Below, one piece after another: positions 55,656 to 64,000 of a stretch of DNA of 64,000 bases (within the stretch, counting starts at the first letter, position 1; each line of letters opens with the position of its first letter). The translations under genes were made by a program, and so were the position numbers. The DNA is from Tricholoma matsutake (lineage: Eukaryota; Basidiomycota; Agaricomycetes; Agaricales; Tricholomataceae): contig AP026538.1 in assembly GCA_026075535.2 (NCBI GenBank), forward strand, positions 5,704,001-5,768,000, read 5' to 3'. Under the pieces are notes generated by a model. It searched no databases and was not told the origin of the DNA. It saw only the letters and a program-made list of their open reading frames with translations.

Positions 55656-58600
55656 TGTATGTTGAACTTTTATTTGGGGAAGCACATGCATTCTGGTCAT
55701 TCTGGTTATTCCTGTTATTCTGGTTGTGATGAGTCCAGTCAGATTCTGGGGATTCCAGGTGTAAATTGAATCCTTATTCTGACCAGAATTGTGCTGCATA
55801 GGGAAAACTACATACAAAAAAAATTCCACCAGATTCCAGAAATTCCAGAAATTCCAGCTGGACAAACTGGAATCCAACCAGAATAGGTGGGGGAGTGTAA
55901 AGTACTTGACAAACCTCCTCACTCAACTTCAAAATGCTCGATATGCAGAGGGGCAGAGCATGAGGGAACACATTGCAAAGATGACCGAGATCAGAGAAAG
56001 GCTAGCCGAGATGAATTCCCTGGTATCCGATGAGTCCTTCATATCATATCTTTGCACCTCACTCTCACTTGCACCCACCTTCTGAACCTTATTCACAACC
56101 CTGAGTACCACTGCTCATCAAACAGGGAAGAAACTCACTTCATCCGATGTTATCTGGCATCTCACTGAAGAGGTGAACTCCATTGAAATTGAGGACAATA
56201 TCAATAAGTCCAACACCGCGATGATGGCAGCTATGATGAGAGCCAAAGATGGAAAGGGGAAGGACAACTCAAAGGGGAAGGACATTCTCTGCACAAATTC
56301 AAACTGTAAGAGAAAGGGGCACACAAAGGATCAGTGCTGGGCAAAAGGTGGAGGCAAAGAAGGCCAGGCACCCGAATGGTGGAAGAAGAAGGGTGGATCA
56401 GCAAGCACCAATGTCACAGAGAAGGAATCCAAAAATGACGGGTCCAAAAATTTTGCCATGCTTGCATATACCACTCCCAATGACCCTACAGCTCTCATCT
56501 GCACCTCTGATTTTCAATCTGAAGCCATGCTGCCTCCCAATCTAATGGAACTATCCTTGATAGTGGCACCAGTCAACATTTCTCACCTGATCATTCAAGA
56601 TTCCTAAATTATCAGGAAATCAACGCTGAGCCTATATGAGCCACAGATGGACATACCTTTAGCGTGCTTGGCAAAGGTGATCTCAAGATTGAGCTACCAA
56701 ATGGGGATCAGAAGCCTACCCCAATTACATTGAAGAACCCATACTATTCACCACATATGGCTTTTACCTCAATGTCTGTCTCCTGCATTGACAAGGCTGG
56801 CCGCTGGATACTCTCTTTTCATCAAAGGTGGCTTTTGTGTTATTCGAAGCCCAAAGTTGAACATTATTGGTCATATTCCCAAAGTTCGAGGGCTCTACCA
56901 TGTCAGTGACTCTCCACATTCATCAAGTGCACATGTTGCAACCACCACCTCAAAACTGATGTTGATCAGTGAGCTTCATCATCAAATGGGGCACATTAAT
57001 CATGATGACTTATGAAGGATAGTGGAAAAGGGGATGGTTACCAGGATTAACCTGGATTTGAACTTGAAGCCTGAATTCTGTGAGGCCTGCATTAAAGCAA
57101 AGGCTACACGTAAACCATTCCCGAAGGAGAGCAAGACCAAGTACAAGGCATATGGCAATAAACTTGTAGCCAATGTGTGGGGACCAGCTGCAGTCGAGTC
57201 GATAGTGAGGAAGCAATATTATTTGCTTTTCCAGGACCTGCATAGCCATGAGGAGAAAGTCTACTTCCTGAGGCAGAAATCTGAGTCCTTCGCTGACTAT
57301 AAGAAGTACAAGGCATGGGTTAAGGTCCAGAGGGGGAGAACAATTCCAATCCAAATTTCCAGTTGTGATTGGGGAGGTGAATTCATGAGCAATGAGTTTG
57401 CCAAACACCTTGAAAACTCTGGAACTATCTGACACCTCACTGTCCATGACTCTCCTGCTGCTAATGGTGGAGCCAAACAAACAAATCATACCCACGTAAC
57501 GTTGAAGGCACTTGAGCAATGATGGATCCAGCCAGCTTGCCAAAGAATCTCTGGGCAGAAGCCATTCACCACCACATATGGATTCACAACTGTGTACCCA
57601 TGTGTGCACTTCCCAATTCAAAGATGCTGCATGAAATGGGGACAGGCAAGAAGCCGGATTTATCAGGTATATGTGCCTGGGGTTGCAAAGTATGGGTGAA
57701 GAAGCCCAACATTGGGAAACTTGACATGAGAGCAGAAGAAGGACATTTTGTGGGCATAGACACTGAATCAAAGGGTTACAGGATCTACTGGCCAGGGAAA
57801 AACAGAGTCAGTATTGAGAGGGATGTTTGTTTCAATGAGGATGAGGCATTACAGCCTGATGAAGTCCCAATTGAGGGGGAAAATGATATATTCACCAATT
57901 CAGACCTTCCCCAGTCAACAAACACCTCTCTTGATGTTCAAAAACCTGTTGAAAACATTCCAGACAATAGCCCTGAGCCCAAAAATGTCAAAACATTGCC
58001 CACTGATAGTCTAGAAACCCCCAAAACTAGGGCATGGCATGGGTATGGGTATGGGTATGTGATTGCCATACCCAGGCAACACCGTACCCTTTTCCATGGC
58101 ATTATGGGTATGTGCGGGTATGCCAGTGATGATGCTCAACCCAGAAACTCAACCAAAAGGTCTTAGGAGATATAACACGAGTCAGAGAAAGGTTGCAAGG
58201 TAGTACTGAATATCACTGTGCTATCCAAAGGCTGGTAGGTGTACTGTAAGACATTGTGAAGCAGTATTAGGCTAGGCTGTGCAAAGTTCTGCCAAGCCAT
58301 CCAAAGTAATGCAAAACACTACAAAGCGTTTCAATATGATATGAGAGAGTTTAGCAGCGATGTGGAGAAGTTTGAGAATCTCCGAAATGGTTTCACAAGC
58401 TCGGGAGATGGTGACAATAGTTGAAAGTGATGTAAGAGATGATGACACAGTAGGTAGACGATGTGATGAGAGTTTCGAGAAACTATGTGGTGAAATGATG
58501 TAGTTCGCAGAATACTTGAGTGAGTTCAGATGAAGACTGAGCTAAAACTCAATAGTTTAAACCCTTAAGTCAGACGATAGGCAATGTGAGAAGACAATTC

Positions 58601-59182
58601 CTTGTTTTTCTTGACAGTAAATACACCAAACAATATATGTTTTAGAGAGATAGTACTAAAAAGGTAAAAGGCCATGAGGCAAAACATGTGGTAAATGTGA
58701 GGCAGTGAACAAGGTATTGAAATCACGAAGTAAATGAGAAAATGATAAGAAAGAAACATGCCATATACATGATTTATCAAATCTCCTTGTCTTGTGGTTC
58801 CAATAAATCATGAATACATTGAAAAATGCCTCGATGCATGCTAAGTTGCTAGCCGTTGTGTTTCTTCGTGTTTGTGGTGGTGGGAGTGTGTGTTTGAGGT
58901 TCGGTATGATAGGAATATGGTGGCCGAAGTCTTTCGAGACGTTTCAAAGTATCATTTTGTTGTTTCATGCATTCATAGGTGTTTGTAAGCATTCATGAAA
59001 TTGTAGGACTTTGGGAAGGAGGTGTCTGAGTGTGATTTCTTGATTTCAGAGCTCTGCTGCCATAGTGGACCTATCACCGGTACCCAGATTTTGGTCAGGT
59101 GAGTAATCATCTGACCTTGTTGAATACTCATGACATGTCTATTTCTAAACTATACAATGATCCAACCACCACCATAGCATGG

Positions 59183-59452
59183 CCCAAACAATGTGAATCG
59201 TTGTTTGGGCCTATAGTAAGTTTTTTTGTGTTTCATTTCTTGTTTTTTGTAAACTAATTGATTATGTTTCTTCTTTTTCAGGTTCTAAACTACTGATAAC
59301 AACAGATGACGACAGCTAATGACACACACCCAACAGTGCCACATCACCCAGGCTCAAATGACGTGATTGCATCATTTGGGCCCATGGTAAGTTTTTTTTT
59401 TCATTCGTTTCTTTTTTTGTAAACTAACTATTTTGTTTCTTTCATTTCATAG
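59183..59452 (+). repeat. Two tandem hairpin plus intron-like modules
   Basis: Module 1: stem GGCCCAAACAA/TTGTTTGGGCC (59181-59211), then GTAAGTTTTTTTG (from 59216), ACTAATTGA and TTTTTCAG (59281): 66 nt. Module 2: AAATGA/TCATTT stem ending in GGGCCC (59353-59383), then GTAAGTTTTTTT (from 59387), ACTAACTA and TTTCATAG (59452): 66 nt. Spacing is about 171 bp. Both have full splice signals, but no coding exons are recognised around them. Confidence 0.6.
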
Positions 59453-59539
59453 GTTGGAATTCCCTCAGAACAAGGAGCTCACATGGAATGACCCCACACC
59501 AATGCTGCCATGTCATGATGGCACACCACCTGCCCCAGC

Positions 59540-59940
59540 CTCACGAGCAACTGCTCATGGGGTGGATAGCAGGTGGAATGATGATGATGACCAGGAGGAG
59601 GACCCAAGGACCCAACTGCCGCCACGAGCAACTGCTCGTGGGGTGGAATCGGGGATCGACTACTACAGGCAGCACCCCCCCCCTCTCTTGCTGCAAATGC
59701 AAGCAGGGGGGTTACTCATTCTGTTCTCAGTGACTACAGGCACCACCCCCCTCCCTTGCTCCAAACACGAGAGAGGGGGTTTTTTGTTATGTTTTCATTG
59801 ACTACAGGCACCACCACCCCCTCCCTCACTCAAAATGTGGAGGGGGGGGTTTTCTATATTAGTTTAATGTAATTTATTTATTAGAATAGGTCCACCCCTC
59901 CCTCACTCCAAATGTGAGCGAGGGGGTTTCTATTAACTTA
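59540..59940 (-). repeat. GAGCA hairpins followed by a CCCTCCC hairpin array
   Basis: GAGCA cores TCACGAGCAACTGCTCATGG (about 59542) and CCACGAGCAACTGCTCGTGG (about 59622), in the opposite orientation to those at 6.8 and 54.7 kb. Then four foldbacks with CCCCTCCCT...AGGGGG stems and loops such as CAAATGCAAG, CAAACACG, CAAAATGTG and CAAATGTG, each followed by a T-run (59670-59940). Confidence 0.65.
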
Positions 59941-61805
59941 ATTTACTATTAAAATATGTATTCTTCTCAAAACCCCCAAATAACCACAGGTAACCCATGG
60001 AAACCCACAGTAACACCGTACCCATACCTGTGCAGGTACGGTGTTCATGGGTATGGGTAAGAGTATGAGGGAATATACCCAAGGGTTACCCATGCTGTGC
60101 CCTACCCGAAACTACCCAGAACACACCACCACTACATCCACATCAAAGATCCATGAGACGAAACTCTCTTAAAGGTCTACCTGAATTCGACAAAGCAGAA
60201 TATGGCTGAGGAAAGCATAAACATGCTGCCACATCACATACTACAGCTAGTTTTGCAGATGCCATCGAGGGAGCGATGAGGAAGGAGCATTGGAACCAGG
60301 GGGAGTAGAGCTTGACATAGATGAAGCAGAGTGGTTTGGACAATCCATGGAGCATGCATTGGCAATAAGTGAGGATGAACCAACATTGAGGGAGGCATTA
60401 AACGGTGATGAGAGTTTAGCTTCATCAGATGTGATTAAGGTGGAACTTACCCAAATGGAGAAAGTAAACACCTGGGTCCCTGTAATTCCATCACCAAAGG
60501 CCAATATCATCCCCAGGCTACCAGCCACTATGTATTCTGACAAAAACATGATCAGAATGGCATGGTTGTCCGTTACAACACTCAGCTTGTCATCAAGGGA
60601 TATATGCAGCAATACGGTGTTGATTACATTGAAACTTTTGCTCCAACCATTCATGTGTCCACTCTTTGCATTCTCCTGTCCTCTGCAGCTCAGAAGGATG
60701 CTGTTGTCCATCAATGCAATGTGAAAAATGTGTACCTCAACAGCCGATTGCAAGATGGCATCACACTGTACTCAAAACTTCCTCCAAACTACCCATCTTT
60801 CTATGAATTACTGCTGGAATTCAAAGGGAACCCCAATGTCATCTCCAAGTGGCTCATATCTGTATATGGGTTGAAGCAGGGAGCTCACGACTGGTATGCC
60901 GAAGTGAAGAAATTCTTCATCGAACTTGGTTACATGGTTTCCATTGCTGACAAAGTGGTCTTTTACAAATTTGACAGTGACAAATTCACAATTGTTGCTG
61001 CCGCCACAGATGATTTTACTGTCATCATGGATTCCACAGATGGCACTAACACTTTGATTCAGAAGCAACTTCCAGAACAGTTTGAAATCTCTCACCTTGG
61101 TCCCATCAACTGGTTACTCGGTGTCAGCATCACCCAAGACATAGCCACCCACACCATTTCATTGGGACAACAAGCTTACATCGAACAAATCCTTGCACAT
61201 TTTGACCTCAAAGATGCTCAGGCAGCTGTTACTCCTATGGAAGCTGGGGTCAACCTCACACCCAATTTGTGGTACCAAAGAATTTAAACTTGTTCTCAGG
61301 GGGTCACACTCTGATGTAGCTGGGTATTTGGATGCTGACTGGGGTTCTCACATGCACCATCACTCTATTTCCAGATTTGTCTATTTCCTTGGCATCTGCA
61401 CTGTCTCCTGGAGCTCAAAGAAACAACCCATCATCACTCTTTCAAGCACTGAAGCTGAATATGTGGCACTTACTCATTCTTCAAAGGACATTTTATGGAT
61501 TCATAAATTACTTACTGAACTTTCTTCTATCTTTCCTTTTTCAGTACCTACCACTCTTTTCTGTGACAATCAAGGTGCTGTTCACCTCGCAAAGGATTCC
61601 ACCTTCCATGACCAGACTAAACACATCAACATTCATTTTCATTTCATTCACCAAGCTGTCACATCTGGTCACATCATATTGTGTGATTGTTCTACAAATG
61701 AACATGATCATGGATATTTTTACAAAATCACTTCCTCATTTCAAGTTCAAGAAGTTATGCAGCCTTCTTGGTGTCCTCTAATCCCATGTCCATCTCGAGG
61801 GGGTG

Positions 61806-62056
61806 TGTTGAGCACATGTGCATAGCTTATGTAACACTTTCTATAATTTCATCTATCTGGTATCATACCACCTCAGTGTTTAACCACCACTGAGGTGTAA
61901 GTCCCATTATATCTTACTTTGTTATAACCTTACTTATTCATAGTAGTCTACCTATTTGTTTCTAGGTACTTACTACCCAATACAGTGTTTAACCACCACT
62001 GAGGTTCTACCTATTTGTTTCTAGCTTCTCGTTCTGGTACCCCTGAAACTGCAAGA
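61806..62056 (+). repeat. 3' LTR of the copia element
   Basis: 251 bp, TGTTGAGCACATGTGC to CTGAAACTGCAAGA, followed by GGTCC. Close to the 5' LTR. Confidence 0.92.
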
Positions 62057-62061
62057 GGTCC

Positions 62062-63164
62062 TTCCTTAGTAAAGCAGGTTTGCAGCTGGGATACTGGCAT
62101 CCTGGTAATCAGATCAATGAATTGGATCAATGGAGATCATGGGGAGAACCACTATAAAATTGAAGATTTGTAACCCCAAGTAGCCTTGCAAGATGATGCC
62201 CATATAGGCCCTGTGTTGCTGATGGGTCTAGGGACTGAAAGGATAGGGGACAAATTGACAATAAGTGTGGATATGGCATGATAAAAATCCAATGGCCAAT
62301 GCTGAGGGATAGTTGAAAAATACCTACTTAGCCAGGTTGTAGTAGTCTGCATGGTAGCCCTTGGGGCACTTAGGTGAAATAACTCCACTTCTGAGGTTCT
62401 CTAAGCACAACCAGTTGACACATGGCAAGACAGTGACTTGGAAGTTTGGACATATCAGAGATTTGTGCCTTTGGGCATCAGCAAACCACATGCCTGGAAA
62501 TGGGAAGCCAGTCTAGGGTTAGCCACTGGTGAGCCATAGCCAGATGGGGTAGTCTCCCTACCTGGCTCAAGAGGACTAAATCCACTGTTGGTTCACTCCT
62601 AACTAATACCCAGGAGTTCAGACTTAAGTTGATTCCAAGGTGTTGGTGCCTCCAGTTGGGGAAGATCCACTCTGGAGTGTGGGAAAGCTGGGTGGAGTGT
62701 TGCACTCAACATGGGAGCTGATCCCATGGAATACACAGTCATAAAAGGGGGCTGGTTGACCATGCCCCTACTTCAGGACCATGCATATAAGATGAAGGGT
62801 ACACCCAATATACCAAATGGGGAGGAAGTTAGAAGACCAGCAGCTGCTTGCCAAGCTTGGCATCAAAGAGGTTAGTAGTTGAGGCAAAGCTTCCTGATAA
62901 ACACTCCCAAAGTCACAAATAGGGCATCCCACAAGGGGTGCCCTAAACTTTATGTACTGCACAACTCCAGTTGGGCAGCTAAGCAGGGGACTGACCTCAC
63001 CTGGGCCTTTGCATTTGGGGGGCATTGTTGGCAGCTCTGGTCTGGGCCTTTGGATTCTGGGCAGGGGTAAAGTGTACCTGTTGAGATGTACACCAGGAAT
63101 GGGTATCATCATATCTGATGATATGGTCATTGATCCCATCACCGACATCCCATTATGGCATGTC
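62062..63164. other. Repeat-like DNA, no gene seen
   Basis: Continuation of the sequence in which the copia element landed (CTTCCTTAGTAAAGCAGGTT). CpG-poor, short frames only. May be the body of the SINE-like repeat at 53175 and other old repeats. Confidence 0.45.
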
Positions 63165-63440
63165 AGCATTATTGGTAACAAGTCTTTTGGAATGTTCCCG
63201 TTTATACTCACTCTCTGCTGGTTACCTTTATGACTTTTAGTATATATACCCTACAATATTAGTTAGACACCTCAGTCAATTATACATCAACTGAGGTGAG
63301 TAACATTCCATAGAACCTTACATACTAGATTACTAATAGTACCATAGTCTATTCTCATCTAGGTACTATTTGCTCATATATAGTCAATTATACATCGACT
63401 GAGTCTATTCTTATCTAGGATCAATTCTCTACAGTACCAC
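63165..63440 (+). repeat. Possible solo LTR of a related copia family
   Basis: CACCTCAGTCAATTATACAT then CAACTGAGGTGAGTAACATT, a second CAATTATACATCGACTGAG block, and TCTATTCTTATCTAGG near the end repeat the layout of the copia LTR (two TTTAACCACCACTGAG blocks and CTACCTATTTGTTTCTAG). No target duplication could be identified, so limits are approximate. Confidence 0.35.
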
Positions 63441-63734
63441 CCTTTTTGGAGGGTGGCTAAGGGGTGAATCAACATTGCTGGCATAAGTCAGGTGCACTTT
63501 TCTATTTTCTGGACACTTGGCATCATGGCTGCTTGGTTGGGGGGCCTGGGGGGCCCTCTGATGGCATTGGTTCAGGGTGGCACCCTTCATGCTTGCTTTC
63601 CTTCCATCAGTCATGCTGGCCCAGGCCTTCAACTTCCACTCAAGAGTTTAGAGAGCTTGAGCTCCTTAATGAAATTACCAAGCTATCTTACAAAGGTACT
63701 TTGCCTGAGTGTATTGACAGCAATTAGTGCTTAA

Positions 63735-64000
63735 AAGTCTGGTCTGGTCCCAGTTTTTACCCTCCTTGAGGGAGAACCAGGACCGAGACCGGTTCTTATA
63801 TTTCATGTAAACTATGAAAACCAAACCAGACCCTACAGGGCCAGTCTGTATCGGTTACATATCAGTTCATAGACTGGTTTTGACCAGTCTATGGACTATA
63901 TACTATTACATTTGATACAAAAAACTAATAAAACAAAACAAGAAAAAAAAAAGAAAAAAAAAAGAAACCACCCCATGAGCAGTGGCTCGCGAGGCTGGAT
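63735..64000. repeat. Start of another hairpin-rich repeat, cut by window end
   Basis: An imperfect foldback (TCTGGTCCCAGTTTTTACCC with GGGAGAACCAGGACCGAGAC) at about 63740-63795, an A-rich tract, and a GAGCA hairpin (CATGAGCAGTGGCTCGCGAG, core at 63973-63990) with CCACCCC on its left. The element continues beyond the window. Confidence 0.5.

Larger units (their letters stand above)
54033..55905. mobile_element. tRNA-related composite repeat C, two outward-facing halves
   Basis: Both ends carry the same inverted tail: left ACCCTCCCCCACCTATTCTG and right complement ACACTCCCCCACCTATTCTG. Left half: tRNA-like block (minus), CCCTCCC hairpins, three GAGCA hairpins (cores 54734, 54805, 54895). Right half: T/G tract, intron-like tract and GGGCC hairpin (minus), GGTGGT repeat, tRNA-like block (plus). 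The left half matches composite A and the right half matches composite B. Flanking copia codons are duplicated with divergence (TAT GAG ATG AAT and TAC TTG ACA AAC), a duplication of about 12 bp as made by target-primed insertion. Confidence 0.65.
53615..56607 (+). pseudogene. gag and protease start of the copia element (interrupted)
   Basis: First part (to about 54032): WAMYSEWILNYITSKGLQ, ELDDHNGTFYKCHATAPLTN, STFLQVKNEADGTAMWKKVI and HAGKGSLYEMN. Resumes at about 55905 as LTNLLTQLQNARYAEGQSMR, then IEIEDNINKSNTAMMAAMMR, a zinc knuckle CTNSNCKRKGHTKDQC (CX4CX4HX4C) and EWWKKKG. TGA stops (for example after ITSKGLQ) sit at likely arginines. The interruption is composite repeat C with a long diverged target duplication. 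Confidence 0.85.
58028..60104. mobile_element. hAT-like element without transposase
   Basis: 2077 bp with ends TAGGGCAYRGCATGGGTA (left TAGGGCATGGCATGGGTA, right complement TAGGGCACAGCATGGGTA) and an 8-bp duplication CCCAAAAC / CCCGAAAC (58020-58027 and 60105-60112). The duplication copies differ at one G/A. Subterminal GGGTATGGGTATG and ACACCGTACCC motifs occur near both ends. The interior (58150-59100) has no recognised gene; 59183-59940 holds intron-like modules, GAGCA hairpins and CCCTCCC hairpins, probably an older nested repeat. Confidence 0.75.
56608..61805 (+). pseudogene. pol of the copia element (IN-RT-RNase H, interrupted)
   Basis: GAG-pre-integrase LISELHHQMGHINHDDL and CEACIKAKATRKPFPKES; integrase VANVWGPAAVESI (the catalytic Asp reads Asn), LFQDLHSHEEKVYFL, GGEFMSNEFAKHLENSGT and LTVHDSPAANGGA; then AEEGHFVGIDTESKGYRIYW. 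The hAT-like element interrupts at 58028-60104. RT resumes with QQYGVDYIETFAPTIHVST, SVYGLKQGAHDWYAEVKKFF and HLGPINWLLGVSITQDIATH. Near 61270 the frame jumps from GVNLTPN to GTKEFKLVLRGS, an internal deletion of roughly 80-90 codons. RNase H: GYLDADWGSHMHHHSISRFV, SWSSKKQPIITLSSTEAEYV and FCDNQGAVHLAKDSTFHDQT. Dead. Confidence 0.9.
53357..62056 (+). mobile_element. Ty1/copia element with two nested insertions
   Basis: 8700 bp including insertions. LTRs 53357-53605 and 61806-62056; target duplication GGTCC (53352-53356 and 62057-62061). After the 5' LTR comes GGTTATGGGCCC, the likely primer-binding region; before the 3' LTR is CTCGAGGGGGTG, the polypurine tract. Domain order gag, PR, IN, RT, RNase H (integrase before RT) identifies copia. 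It contains composite repeat C (54033-55905) in gag and a hAT-like element (58028-60104) after integrase. Confidence 0.93.

Noticed and set aside
58028..58075. Telomere-like GGGTATGGGTATGGGTATG
   Set aside because: It lies just inside a hAT-like end with a matching subterminal block at the other end; not a TTAGGG-type telomere repeat.
59670..59940. Series of Rho-independent terminators
   Set aside because: Hairpins followed by T-runs look similar, but this is a nuclear eukaryotic genome and the hairpins form repeat arrays in both orientations.

Overview
This window is nuclear DNA of a filamentous fungus, most likely a mushroom-forming basidiomycete (Agaricomycetes) with a transposon-swollen genome. 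Two ordinary host genes have several very short GT-AG introns (48-60 bp). The mobile-element set (KDZ-type giant transposon, chromodomain Ty3/gypsy elements, a copia element, a DUF6570/Helitron-type remnant, CACTA-, hAT-, Mutator- and pogo-type elements) fits that group. I cannot name the species.

Layout. 1-4.9 kb is host DNA: a GLE1-type mRNA-export factor (11-1783) and triose-phosphate isomerase (3843-4885, six exons that join cleanly). From about 5.2 kb to the end almost everything is mobile or derived from mobile DNA. 5.2-5.9 kb: a nearly perfect 658-bp palindrome with CACTA ends and a 3-bp target duplication. 6.3-16.7 kb: a tRNA-related, hairpin-rich composite repeat holding an 8.1-kb Ty3/gypsy chromovirus (8048-16124, TSD GTTGT). 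16.7-24.6 kb: tandem repeats, a Helitron/DUF6570 pseudogene, a second composite repeat and decayed genes. 24.6-25.2 kb: a solo LTR. 25.3-32.9 kb: a second copy of the CACTA palindrome, split by a second gypsy element (25769-32704, TSD GTTTC). 34.4-34.7 kb: a Mutator-like MITE. 34725-51380: a 16.7-kb KDZ-type transposon with 670-bp terminal inverted repeats and an 8-bp target duplication. It carries a decayed KDZ transposase and a second gene, and that second gene is interrupted by a third gypsy element (36140-42151, TSD TAGTA). 52.2-53.0 kb: a pogo-like element. 53357-62056: a copia element (TSD GGTCC) sitting in a SINE-like repeat and itself invaded by another composite repeat and by a 2.1-kb hAT-like element (58028-60104). 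The last 2 kb is further repeat.

None of the large elements looks able to move on its own. Most premature stops I read in the LTR elements are TGA where an arginine CGA codon is expected, and at least two active-site Asp codons have become Asn by the matching CpG-to-CpA change. This points to decay of methylated CpG (or a RIP-like process). TSDs, frames and nesting let the order of insertions be read.

The least explained structures are: (1) short modules in which a GGGCC/GGCCC hairpin lies next to a 57-66-nt intron-like sequence; (2) about a dozen dispersed GAGCA/TGCTC hairpins and arrays of CCCTCCC/GGGAGGG hairpins; (3) an antisense acidic ORF at the 3' end of gypsy element 2; (4) an extra 155-codon ORF and a 22-residue coiled-coil repeat inside gypsy element 1.
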